Source: Prevotella lacticifex
GTDB lineage: Bacteria > Bacteroidota > Bacteroidia > Bacteroidales > Bacteroidaceae
Direction of reading: 5' to 3'
Length of the DNA: 64,000 nucleotides
Assembly: GCF_019973375.1 (NCBI RefSeq)
Contig: NZ_BPTV01000001.1
Coordinates: forward strand, 496,001-560,000
In this document: positions 33,945 through 43,232 of the stretch, piece after piece
Position numbering within the stretch: position 1 is the first letter of the stretch
How the letters are laid out: each line of letters begins with the position of its first letter
Made by a program: the position numbers and the translations under genes
Notes under the pieces: model-generated
What the model was told of the DNA's origin: nothing
The model's database searches: none
What the model saw: only the letters and a program-made list of their open reading frames with translations

Positions 33945-36900
33945 CTACTTTCTCACTTTCTTTGTAGTGCGTGTGCCTTGCTTTACGATGTAAACACCGC
34001 CACGAGCCTGGCTCCCGCTAAGCTTCTGACCGTTGAGATTATAGTACTCAGCGGGCTCTGTGGAATCAGTCGATAGGCTCTGTATGCCGTCGGTAGCACT
34101 CACCGTGAAGTCTATTGTGCTCATTTCGCTGAAGCCGGAAGTATAAGCTGACCTTACGCCGGCGGTGTGCGTGCCGGCCGAAAGATTGGTAAACTCATAC
34201 TCAGTCTCGTCCTGCTGTGCCACCTTATTGCCGTCAAGGTATATCTCGTAAGCTCCGTCGAGAGCCGGCATGCGGCTTGTCGAGACATGACTTGCAGGCA
34301 TATAACCAGGTGTTGCAGGCAGTGCATCGGCATAACCGAAGGCTACGTCGTCAATAAGTAAACATCTGCTCTTGCCAGCCTTGGTCACTGCGCGCAGCGC
34401 AACGTACTTGGCGTTGGCCGGAATGTCGTACTCCTTGTATACCCAACTATAGTATGACGATACCGAAACGCTGTCTATGCGTGTGAAAGCTGACGGGTCT
34501 ACCGTAGTGGTAGAGTAGAGAACCTCCACCTGCTCTGGATAACCGTAACCATCGTACGAGCGAGCATAGAAACGATATTTGAAGTTGCGGGTGAAGTGAA
34601 GCTTTGGAGTGATGAGCCAGTCGTCCTGGTCGGCGTCAGTAGTACCGAAGTCGGCAAGTGCCTTCTCGCCCGAGTGCGGGCGCATGGTGCTGAAGTAGTC
34701 GGCCAGCGTACTGCCATCGCTCTCCTTTACCTGATAAGGATTGAACACGATGAAGGCCATGGGCTGGAAGGCATTAGGCCAAGACGTGTCGTCGCCTGTG
34801 TTGAAAGCACCCGTCGAGGCACCGTCACCGTCGATGTATTGCCAGCCGAGTTTACCCGGCGAATTGATGGTGAAGTCGGTGTGTCCTTCGAAGTCGTCGG
34901 CGTAATAGTCGGCATAGTTCCAGATAAAGGTGCGTGCGTTGTCGGCACTTCCGCTATCTATCATCAGGTTGTATGGTTTTACGATGTTCTCGGTCAGTCC
35001 CAACGTGAAGTCGTAAGTGTCTTTGTCGGCCAGATTCACCACAGAGTCTATCGCGTTGAAGCCGTCGAGTGTTATGTGCATCTCGTAATTGGCTTTCCAC
35101 ACATTGCTGATGGTGGCTTCGCCGTTTTCATTGAGCGTTGTCTCGTAATAGTGCCTTCCGCCACCGTTTATCAGCACCACCTTGGCTCCATAAGCCTCGT
35201 TGTCGGGTGTGTTGGTAACGGCATGAATCTTCACTGTAGTGTTCATCTTGTTGCCGATAGAATCAGATACGACCGGTGTAGAGAGTGTGTCACCGGTGTA
35301 GACGGCGGTCACGGCATAAGCGTAGACACCTTTCTCCAGGCCGCCCCACTGGGTGTCGGCATACGAGTGGGCTGCCTGTTTCTCCGAGAGAAGGGTCCAT
35401 GCGTCCTGATTAGCCTCGTCTGTTGTCTTCATGCGGTACACGTTGTAGCGCACGCGCTGCTGGATAACTTTCTGAGCAATAGGCTCCGGATCAGCAATTT
35501 GCTTATTCGAGGCTGCAAGGCTGGTCAGTTCGGCATTGTCAGCTGATGGACGTGAAGCTGAGAATATGAACCTTGGAGCGTTCGCTGCTAAGCTGTCGTC
35601 GGCCACAGTATAGGGGGCTGCTATTGTGCGCAGGAGGAAGTTATGGTGAAGACTCTCGCTCGACTGATTGTCCAAATAGCCAAACTGACCTGTGGTATAG
35701 TCGGAAGCAAAGCAGTTAGTGTACTGTCTGAACGGATATTTCTGGCTGTCGCCAGCGCCGTCGATGCCTATTCCGAGGAATCCGTAGGATGCTATCGTTG
35801 CAAAATAACCACGTGGCGCGTCTACCGATGCAGGCAGCATGAAGGTGTTCCACTGGTCATCCGTACATGGCACATAGGTATTCTCGTAGAGCAAATTGGA
35901 CGTGGGATTACCGTCATCGTCAAGGTCGAAGATGCGCACAGCTACGCTATAATGCGTCTTTGTGGCTGTTGAGCCTATATAATATTGTATGCCAGAGACG
36001 AGCGACGGTGTGCGGTTGATGACTCCGAATACACTATTATTAGTGCCACTCTGCAGTCCGACTGTCGTTGTCAGGGTGCCGTCATCTATACGGTTCACCA
36101 CTGCATCGTTGGCAGGAGCGTTCCAGTTTACGTTCACCGTGCCGGCATTGGCTGTGTCAACAGCTGCTGTCAGATGCGTGGCCGGACGTATGTCGTCGCG
36201 CAGTAAGATGCTGAACGACTGGTCTTTGTCGGCTTTGAAGTTGGTGTTGTAGCTCTTCAGCTTGTTTTTAGTGACGTTTATAGCGTAATAATCGTTCTTG
36301 AATACACCTCCGATACTGAATTTTCCTTCTGCATCGGTGACTGCCGAGTAGCTGTTATAGCCGCTAATTTCAACGTCAGCACCGCTCACTGCATCGCCGG
36401 CGATATCCTTCACCTCACCTGAAATAGTGTAGGTGGGCAGGGCGGTAAGGGCAATATCCACAATGGTAGTATCATATTGGGCCACAGTGGCCTGTGCCTC
36501 GGTATCCTCATAACCTAAAGCCTTGACGCTTACTGCGTGGGTACCTTCTGGCAGATAAGAGAGTGTGTATTCGCCGTTTTCATCGGTTGTGGCCTTGAAT
36601 TCGCCACCGTTAACCGTTACAGTAGCACCGGCAATGGCCTTGCCAGCAGCGGTCACCGTTCCTTTTATATAGCCTTCGTGGTCCTCAGCGATGACTACGT
36701 TCTTGAGGGAGAGACCAAAGTTGGCGTAGAGCGTGCGCTGGAGGAAACTGAAGTAGTAGTAACCGTCTTCGCCAACGATCGGCAAGTTGGAGCGCAGCGT
36801 ATGGGCATAGCTGCCACTAATGTTGAAGTTGTTGATGCTGTCCTGCTGAGCTATATCCTGACCTTTGCCGAATCCAATAGACAACTGCTCGGTTATCTTC

Positions 36901-38639
36901 TTGTTGGAGGGATAAGCCTCAAAGGTAATCTTATAATGCTTGTCCTTCAGCAGGTGTATATAAGGTGATATAAGCCAGTTGGCCGGAGCATAATCAGTGT
37001 AGTTGTATCCTGAATATGCACCTCCGAACGACCATGGCGATGGATTATTCCATGACCAACAAGCATAGTCGCCGTCGGCATCCACAGTCTTCCATAAGTT
37101 GAAGTTTTCCTCTGTTGCCAGCAATGTGTCGGGCACTTCGATGGCCGGACCGAGGATAGCTGTTTCCGAGACGGTGGCATCGCTGCTGTAGCCGCTGGCC
37201 TTTGCCACTACCTGATACTGGTATTTGGCCAGTTTGGGAATCGTATTGTCAGTGTAGGAAGTCGTTTTTATGTCGCTCGCCACCTTCACGGAGTCAGGCA
37301 GACGCGTGATGTCGTAGGTCAGGGCTGTGGTGTCTATGTATGCATCCAACTTACCTTTGGTGGGTGCAGTCCATGTTACAACAGCGTTAGGCACGGCGTT
37401 TTCAACATGCAGATCGGTAACGCTCTGAGGGTCACCGGTGCCGATGTAGGTCCCAACAGCCACTCTGTCGCCGTGTCCCATGTCGTTCACGCCTACCAAT
37501 CTGTAGTTGTAGAAACCGCGTGATGGCACGTTGTCAGTGTAAGTTTCGTGGCCGCCAATAGTCGGGTTGGCTATTCTGTGAATCTCAACACCGTTACGAT
37601 AGATGATAATAGAATCGAGATCTTCAAGCGTTCCACCTCTTCCGTAAGTCTTTGAAGGGTTATCCCATTCCAGTGTAGCGGTGAGGGCGCCTCTTTCTCC
37701 GGCTGTTACCGTGAAGTTCTGTGGCTTTTGCGGTGCGCTGGCCTCAGCCACCGTGAAGGTCACAGTGTTGCCATGAAGCAGGTCTTTTATGCTTGGCAGC
37801 AGTTCAACGGGCGTTACGTGAGCCGTTGCAGGGTCAATGCTGACCAGCTCGGCACCGCTTCCGTGACCGCCAAGCGACGGATGCTGATATAAATAAAGGT
37901 ATAGCTTGTCGGTGTTATTGTCGAAGAACAAGTCGGCTGCATCAGCGTATTGCAGGGCACCGCCGGGAAGATAGTCGAGAGCACCTACCAAAGTGCAGGC
38001 AGCAGTCTGCTTATTCACCTTATAAAGTCCGCCCCAATAGCTAACGCCATACATGCCGCCGTCGTAGTTCATGGCCAGGGCCACAAGGTAATCGGGGAAA
38101 TCAGGATACTGCTGAGCCTTTTCTGTGTAACGGTCCAGGGTGAAGTTGCCTACCGCAGTTGTGTTTCCCGTGGAAGGATCCAGTATTTGTAATGTGCTGC
38201 CGGCACTACTGAAAGAGTTGCCGCAGTACATCGTTCCGGTCTGGTAGTCGTACTCTTCCTCACCAAAGATAGGCCCCTGAGCAACCGAACCGAGGTCTTT
38301 TATCTGCTTGGTTGTCTTGGAATCGAAGTCGTACACCCAGAAACCATCCGCCTCATAGCCCGACATGGTCTGCGTGTAGCGTACATAATAGTACTTGCCA
38401 TTGACATAGATGCCACCAGCTAACGACTCATACCGTCGCGAAGCGTCGTCTCCGGTAAGCTCAATCGGCTGTACTAATTGCTTGTTAGTCACTCCAGTGT
38501 CGCACAACTCATAGGAGTAGATGCCGGGAGAACCGTCTCTTTGAGAGCTTAGACCGTAGACTGTTTGCGCTGACGCATACGTTCCGCTACCCACAGATAG
38601 CAGCAACGCGGCCAGAAATTGAAGTGTCTTGTGTCTCAT
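33945..38639 (-). CDS. large secreted multidomain adhesin-like protein with C-terminal sorting tail
   Basis: A 1564-residue exported protein; the signal peptide ends T-Y-A-S-A-Q. Order: beta-propeller-like part (about 30-290), two fibronectin III-like domains (about 305-490), a choice-of-anchor-J/cleaved-adhesin domain (about 500-655, W-S-F-G-G-A-Y-S-G), two carboxypeptidase-regulatory-like domains (about 660-820), further fibronectin III-like parts, a second anchor-J domain (about 1285-1460, W-L-I-T-P-K-L) and the tail Y-Y-N-L-N-G-Q-K-L ... G-G-V-Y-I. Anchor-J domains occur in gingipain-type adhesins. The tail suggests type IX secretion or a related route. Its promoter shares the locus II operator with the Omp28-like gene. 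Confidence 0.82.
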   Translation of the reverse strand: MRHKTLQFLAALLLSVGSGTYASAQTVYGLSSQRDGSPGIYSYELCDTGVTNKQLVQPIELTGDDASRRYESLAGGIYVNGKYYYVRYTQTMSGYEADGFWVYDFDSKTTKQIKDLGSVAQGPIFGEEEYDYQTGTMYCGNSFSSAGSTLQILDPSTGNTTAVGNFTLDRYTEKAQQYPDFPDYLVALAMNYDGGMYGVSYWGGLYKVNKQTAACTLVGALDYLPGGALQYADAADLFFDNNTDKLYLYLYQHPSLGGHGSGAELVSIDPATAHVTPVELLPSIKDLLHGNTVTFTVAEASAPQKPQNFTVTAGERGALTATLEWDNPSKTYGRGGTLEDLDSIIIYRNGVEIHRIANPTIGGHETYTDNVPSRGFYNYRLVGVNDMGHGDRVAVGTYIGTGDPQSVTDLHVENAVPNAVVTWTAPTKGKLDAYIDTTALTYDITRLPDSVKVASDIKTTSYTDNTIPKLAKYQYQVVAKASGYSSDATVSETAILGPAIEVPDTLLATEENFNLWKTVDADGDYACWSWNNPSPWSFGGAYSGYNYTDYAPANWLISPYIHLLKDKHYKITFEAYPSNKKITEQLSIGFGKGQDIAQQDSINNFNISGSYAHTLRSNLPIVGEDGYYYFSFLQRTLYANFGLSLKNVVIAEDHEGYIKGTVTAAGKAIAGATVTVNGGEFKATTDENGEYTLSYLPEGTHAVSVKALGYEDTEAQATVAQYDTTIVDIALTALPTYTISGEVKDIAGDAVSGADVEISGYNSYSAVTDAEGKFSIGGVFKNDYYAINVTKNKLKSYNTNFKADKDQSFSILLRDDIRPATHLTAAVDTANAGTVNVNWNAPANDAVVNRIDDGTLTTTVGLQSGTNNSVFGVINRTPSLVSGIQYYIGSTATKTHYSVAVRIFDLDDDGNPTSNLLYENTYVPCTDDQWNTFMLPASVDAPRGYFATIASYGFLGIGIDGAGDSQKYPFRQYTNCFASDYTTGQFGYLDNQSSESLHHNFLLRTIAAPYTVADDSLAANAPRFIFSASRPSADNAELTSLAASNKQIADPEPIAQKVIQQRVRYNVYRMKTTDEANQDAWTLLSEKQAAHSYADTQWGGLEKGVYAYAVTAVYTGDTLSTPVVSDSIGNKMNTTVKIHAVTNTPDNEAYGAKVVLINGGGRHYYETTLNENGEATISNVWKANYEMHITLDGFNAIDSVVNLADKDTYDFTLGLTENIVKPYNLMIDSGSADNARTFIWNYADYYADDFEGHTDFTINSPGKLGWQYIDGDGASTGAFNTGDDTSWPNAFQPMAFIVFNPYQVKESDGSTLADYFSTMRPHSGEKALADFGTTDADQDDWLITPKLHFTRNFKYRFYARSYDGYGYPEQVEVLYSTTTVDPSAFTRIDSVSVSSYYSWVYKEYDIPANAKYVALRAVTKAGKSRCLLIDDVAFGYADALPATPGYMPASHVSTSRMPALDGAYEIYLDGNKVAQQDETEYEFTNLSAGTHTAGVRSAYTSGFSEMSTIDFTVSATDGIQSLSTDSTEPAEYYNLNGQKLSGSQARGGVYIVKQGTRTTKKVRK

Positions 38640-38693
38640 AAACTAATAATTATAATATCAAGTAAATATGTTTTTGTATTTCAAAGAACGTTG

Positions 38694-38766
38694 CAAATTT
38701 ATAAAAAAAATAGGTGCAAATGTTAGCAAAAGCCTTAAAAAACGGTCCTGTCAGTTTTTATCTATA
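38694..38766 (-). promoter_or_regulatory. Regulated promoter of the adhesin gene (operator II plus -7 box)
   Basis: CTGTCAGTTTTTATCTATA (plus-strand reading, 38748-38766) lies exactly 46 bp from the minus-strand -7 box TAAATTTG (38701-38694). The 19-bp motif recurs once, with one difference and the same 46-bp distance, before the Omp28-like gene. The region is divergent; the plus-strand protease gene has its own TAATTTTG box at 38820-38827 and could use the same site. Confidence 0.72.
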
Positions 38767-38860
38767 TAGAATTTAAAGCTATAACAGTCATTTTCATAAC
38801 ATTTTGAAATAAAAATGTGTAATTTTGCAACCGCAACTCAATTATATATCTTAACAGTTT

Positions 38861-41302
38861 ATGAAACACTTACATCTCATTATGACTGCTTTTATGGCTT
38901 GTTCAACATTGGCCATGACGGCAATGCCTGCCTATCGGGGGAAGATAAAGCGCATACAACCCGACGGAACAGCAATAACCACATTGCTGATGGGCGACGA
39001 ACACCACAGCTGCATAAGCACAACAGACGGCTATGCCATACAGATGGCTGACGACGGCTATTATCATTACCTCACCAGACGAGCCGACCAAAGGCTCACA
39101 ACTGAGGGGATGCCTATAGTAAGAGGTGAGTCTGGACGCTCAGCTGCGGACAAACTGCTTTTGGAGAAAGCTGTCAAGACCTCGGAAGTGATGGCCTTTC
39201 CTGCTGCGACACCGCAGACGAAGCATGCTTCAGCAACCCAGACGACGACCGAATTCAGCAAGATGCGCATGCATAATTTCCCTGTTAAGGGCGACTTCAA
39301 GGGCATCGTCATCCTCGCACAATTTCAAGATGCCAAGTTCACTTACCCCCAAGCGTACTTCGATCGGATGCTCAACGAGGAGGGATTCAGTGACAATGGG
39401 GCCATTGGAAGTGCCCATGACTACTATTATTCGCAGAGTATGGGACAGTTCAATGCCCACTTCGACGTTGTCGGTCCAGTCACCTTATCACACAACTACG
39501 CCTATTATGGAGCCGACAAGAAAGATGCTTTCGGCAACAATACAGGTGACGCCGACGGTGCAAAGGCCATTGCCGAGGCCGTGCAGTTGGCTGACAGCCT
39601 CGTTGACTACAGCAAATATGACGCCGACGGCGATGGAAAAGTTGACATGGTTTACGTGATTTACGCCGGATACGGCGAGAACTTCGGAGCCGATCCTAAT
39701 ACCATTTGGCCCCATCAGTATGAGCTTTCGGAAGCAGGATACACCATCAAGCAAGACGGAAAGACACTCGACACCTACGCATGTTCGGCGGAACTGTATG
39801 GCACAGAGGGAACTACGCCATGCGGAATAGGTCCGCTCTGTCATGAATTTGGCCATGTGTTGGGACTGGCTGACCATTACAACACCACGTCGTCGTACGA
39901 TTACGAACTTGGAAGCTACGACATCATGGACTATGGCCCTTATAACGACGCAACCAATGTGCCGCCCTCGTATAACGCTTTTGAGCGTTTGTCGCTTGGA
40001 TGGATGACTCCCCGCATTCTGAAGGACCCCGCCGACGGACTTACACTGAACAATATAGCTACAAGCAACGAGGCTTATGTCATCCCGACAAACGCTCCCA
40101 ACCAGTATTATCTGCTGGAGAACAGACAGCAAACGGGTTGGGACAAAGCCATCAAAGGCAGCGGAATGATGATTACCCACCTCGATTTTGACAAGAGCAA
40201 CTGGACGGGCAACACCGTAAACGCTACGTCAAACCATCGCCGTTTTTATCTTGTTTGTGCCGACAACGAGGCTGCTTATGATGCTGTAGCGAAGAAGGAA
40301 ACGGAGAAAAACGACCTTTATCCATATCTTTCCGACAACATTCTGATTAACGATTCGTTCACCGATGAGAGCAGTCCGGCCTCCGAAACTTTCGGATATG
40401 GTGCTCTGGACCGTTGGATAACGGGCATCAGAAACTCTGACGGCGTAGTTTCGTTCGACTATATGAGTAACCATTACAAGACTCCGACCAACCTTCATGC
40501 TTCTGAAATCAATGATAACGGGGCCACAATACAATGGGATGACATGGCAAAAAATGCCGGTTATAACGTCCGTTATCACAAAATGGTGTACGAATCGACG
40601 ATTCCGGTAGCCTATACTGACGGTCAGCACACCCTTGACGCATCTTCGCTAACGCTTCCGACGCTTAATCTGAGCGCCGAAAACGGGCAGTTTGCGGTTA
40701 TCGTCAAGGCATACAGTCAGGCCGGCAGTACCCCTGTTTTCACCGTAAGTGCCAACGGCAAGAAAGGCAGGACGAGACTTTCGGCTACCCGCCGGAATTA
40801 TATCTTCCGCTTTGACAATGGTCTTACGCAGACCGATATTACCTTGGACGTGGCTAAAAGCAGCGCTTTCATCGACAGTATCGTCGTTGTCAGGGGTGAC
40901 GGCTCGGCTTTCTCGGGCGACACCTACAATGTTCCGGTTACTGGAACTGCCGCTTCGACGACAAACGCAGAGGTCAGCGACTCGCTGATAGCAGTCGACA
41001 CTACCTTGGTGGAAGGCATTCCTGTCAACAGCTATGTGCTTAACGGATTGGAAAAGGATACTTATTATACTGTTGAAGTGCAGACTCGGGGTTCCGAAAG
41101 CGCAAAAGAAAGTCCTTGGTCAGACAGTTTAGTGTTTTTCACGGATTTCGCCACGGGCATAAAAACGCCGCGGACAACCGACAGCGACAAGATTCCCGCC
41201 GAATATTTCACGATTGATGGCAAAAAGTTAAGCCACGCTCCCCAACGTGGTTTGTACATTGAGAGGCGTGGCAAAACACTGTTTAAGGCCGTAGCCCACT
41301 GA
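38861..41302 (+). CDS. M6-type secreted metalloprotease with fibronectin-like region and sorting tail
   Basis: An 813-residue exported protease. After a signal peptide (about 1-24) and a propeptide-like part, the zinc site is H328-E329-F-G-H332-V-L-G-L-A-D338, the H-E-x-x-H-x-x-G-x-x-D form of immune-inhibitor-A-like M6 peptidases. It is followed by the D-I-M-D-Y-G turn (Met-turn region). Residues about 560-720 hold fibronectin III-like and carbohydrate-binding-like segments, and the end reads Y-F-T-I-D-G-K-K-L ... R-G-L-Y-I, the shared tail. It should cut host or dietary proteins outside the cell. It is divergent from the adhesin gene and ends 3 bp from the convergent Omp28-like gene. Confidence 0.88.
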   Translation: MKHLHLIMTAFMACSTLAMTAMPAYRGKIKRIQPDGTAITTLLMGDEHHSCISTTDGYAIQMADDGYYHYLTRRADQRLTTEGMPIVRGESGRSAADKLLLEKAVKTSEVMAFPAATPQTKHASATQTTTEFSKMRMHNFPVKGDFKGIVILAQFQDAKFTYPQAYFDRMLNEEGFSDNGAIGSAHDYYYSQSMGQFNAHFDVVGPVTLSHNYAYYGADKKDAFGNNTGDADGAKAIAEAVQLADSLVDYSKYDADGDGKVDMVYVIYAGYGENFGADPNTIWPHQYELSEAGYTIKQDGKTLDTYACSAELYGTEGTTPCGIGPLCHEFGHVLGLADHYNTTSSYDYELGSYDIMDYGPYNDATNVPPSYNAFERLSLGWMTPRILKDPADGLTLNNIATSNEAYVIPTNAPNQYYLLENRQQTGWDKAIKGSGMMITHLDFDKSNWTGNTVNATSNHRRFYLVCADNEAAYDAVAKKETEKNDLYPYLSDNILINDSFTDESSPASETFGYGALDRWITGIRNSDGVVSFDYMSNHYKTPTNLHASEINDNGATIQWDDMAKNAGYNVRYHKMVYESTIPVAYTDGQHTLDASSLTLPTLNLSAENGQFAVIVKAYSQAGSTPVFTVSANGKKGRTRLSATRRNYIFRFDNGLTQTDITLDVAKSSAFIDSIVVVRGDGSAFSGDTYNVPVTGTAASTTNAEVSDSLIAVDTTLVEGIPVNSYVLNGLEKDTYYTVEVQTRGSESAKESPWSDSLVFFTDFATGIKTPRTTDSDKIPAEYFTIDGKKLSHAPQRGLYIERRGKTLFKAVAH

Positions 41303-41305
41303 TTA

Positions 41306-43120
41306 TTACAGTATCACTTTTCTGCCATTGCAGATGTAGATGCCCTTTGTGGGATGTTCAGTGCGGACTCCCTGCAAGTTATAGAAGATGTTGGCGTTGA
41401 CCGGCATCTTCTTTTTATTTACCTCGTTGATACCAGTCGTATTACCAGTTCCCTCTATATCAACGCAGTCGGCATTGGCTATCTGATTGTAGGAGTTTAT
41501 GAGCAGTGCCACAATCTGCGTGTTTTCTTTCTTCAAGACCGTCGTTGGCATATCCAGCGTGTAGGTATTTGTAAAGTGGTCGCCCTCTTTCACGGTGCTC
41601 GTACCCAAGACATTGGCTATTCCTGAATACGAAGGAGCAATCACCCTTGCCACATCCTGATACCAGATACTGTCGGCATTAATGACCGACGGCTTGTTCT
41701 CGAACCCATACATCGCTCCATTGGCTCCTCCGGCATAAGCGTTAATCTGGTCGTAACCGCAATAACCGTTGATTACTCCCGTTTCGGCATGAGTTCTATG
41801 CACGTTGTTCTCTATCACCACATAAGCCAGTTTATAGTCGGCTTTATCCACATCCTCACTGAAATATATATCCGTCGTGGCTGTAATCTTCTTAGTTGTG
41901 GCATCATAAACGCCTTTGGTCGAAATGCCGACATTGTTGGTCTGTGAGTTCTTTATGTAGTTATAGGTTTCGGGAATATCAGCAGGATCGCCGTAGAACT
42001 CAGCATTCCGGTTCACGCTTGCGTGCGGATAACCGGCATTTCCCATGTCGTTATGGATGGCATCAATGTATTCTGAGTAGTCCATAGAGTCGGGCACGTT
42101 AGGGTTCCCGTTATAATGAACGGCTATTCCGATGAATCCTTCAGGATGATTAGCCTTCATCCAGGCCATGGCCCCGATACCCCTGACACACCACTTGCAC
42201 CATGTGCCGGTCGTTTCTTCGGCCACCACGCGCCAGGGGAACGCGTATGTCTTTCCCGTCAGCGATGTTTCATCGCCCTCGCTGCTCACCTTTGCAGTCC
42301 AGCCTACATGCTCGTTACGCGGAATATTGACTGTGCAGAGGCTGTCGAGCGTTATCGTGTCGCCCGAGGCGATAGTGCTTTGCGCAGCCGTAAACGTCTT
42401 GCTGAACGGCGTCGTGCCATTGTCGGGTGTGAAAGTGAGTGTAAATCCCTTTACTGCCTCATTGTGGGCACTGACCTTGAAGCTCACCGGCACATCGCCA
42501 CAACCGTCATACGTGCGCCCGAGGCTCACCTGCAATCCTACGTGGGAGGGCACTCCCACAAACACGTCGTCGACGTACAGGGCAGCCTTGTCCTTGCTGT
42601 CGTTGACAAAGGCTATGTAGACAGTCTTGCCGGCATAGTCGGACAGGCTCACGGTATGCTGCGTCCATGATGCCTGTTCCTTGCTGACCGTCAGCACGGG
42701 TGCACTTTTGAAGCTGTCGGGCACGCAGCCTTTATCGCTTACGTAAATCTTAAATCCGTCGCTGTAGTCCTTGTCACGCGCCATCGACCGGAACGTAAGA
42801 ACAGCCTTATTGCTTCCTACGGTCACGGCGGGGAGCACCATCCAGTCGTTGGCTGCACCTGCATTCTTATACCACGAAGTGGAAATGGCCACCTCGTTGA
42901 GCGAGTCCTTTGGGTCAACGCCATCGGCTACAATCCAGCCCTTGCCCACCTCAAAGCCCAACTTCTGCATGTCGATAGACGGTGTGCGACCGTCTAAGTC
43001 GTAGGTAGTTACTCCGTCGGGCATTCCATTGTCGAATCCTGTCTCGAAATAAGCGGTTTGCGCTTTGCCCACGATGCTTGTGAGCAAAGCGATCAAAATG
43101 AGAGAAAACTTCTTTTTCAT
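41306..43120 (-). CDS. Omp28-like secreted protein with anchor-J domain, CXXC motif and sorting tail
   Basis: A 604-residue exported protein; ATG 43120 starts a normal signal peptide (M-K-K-K-F-S-L ... G-K-A-Q), so the longer frame from 43156 is not used. Residues about 22-190 form a choice-of-anchor-J domain. Residues about 295-470 resemble Omp28-related proteins, with a thioredoxin-like C308-K-W-C311 in E-E-T-T-G-T-W-C. The end reads F-Y-N-L-Q-G-V-R-T ... K-G-I-Y-I-C-N-G-R-K. The CXXC points to a redox role or a structural disulfide. Its promoter carries operator II. The TPR regulator gene lies just upstream on the same strand. Confidence 0.82.
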   Translation of the reverse strand: MKKKFSLILIALLTSIVGKAQTAYFETGFDNGMPDGVTTYDLDGRTPSIDMQKLGFEVGKGWIVADGVDPKDSLNEVAISTSWYKNAGAANDWMVLPAVTVGSNKAVLTFRSMARDKDYSDGFKIYVSDKGCVPDSFKSAPVLTVSKEQASWTQHTVSLSDYAGKTVYIAFVNDSKDKAALYVDDVFVGVPSHVGLQVSLGRTYDGCGDVPVSFKVSAHNEAVKGFTLTFTPDNGTTPFSKTFTAAQSTIASGDTITLDSLCTVNIPRNEHVGWTAKVSSEGDETSLTGKTYAFPWRVVAEETTGTWCKWCVRGIGAMAWMKANHPEGFIGIAVHYNGNPNVPDSMDYSEYIDAIHNDMGNAGYPHASVNRNAEFYGDPADIPETYNYIKNSQTNNVGISTKGVYDATTKKITATTDIYFSEDVDKADYKLAYVVIENNVHRTHAETGVINGYCGYDQINAYAGGANGAMYGFENKPSVINADSIWYQDVARVIAPSYSGIANVLGTSTVKEGDHFTNTYTLDMPTTVLKKENTQIVALLINSYNQIANADCVDIEGTGNTTGINEVNKKKMPVNANIFYNLQGVRTEHPTKGIYICNGRKVIL

Positions 43121-43153
43121 AAGATATATGAGATAGATATTATTAAACTGATG

Positions 43154-43226
43154 CAAATGTAATCAATATACTGATAAACGGCAAGCTCAAAGCCGGCTTT
43201 TCATTTGCTGTCAGTTTCTATCTATA
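43154..43226 (-). promoter_or_regulatory. Regulated promoter of the Omp28-like gene (operator II plus -7 box)
   Basis: CTGTCAGTTTCTATCTATA (plus-strand reading, 43208-43226) lies 46 bp from the minus-strand -7 box TACATTTG (43161-43154). Only a CTTG stands at the -33 position. The motif begins 7 bp after the regulator stop codon. Confidence 0.72.
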
Positions 43227-43232
43227 CTTAAT

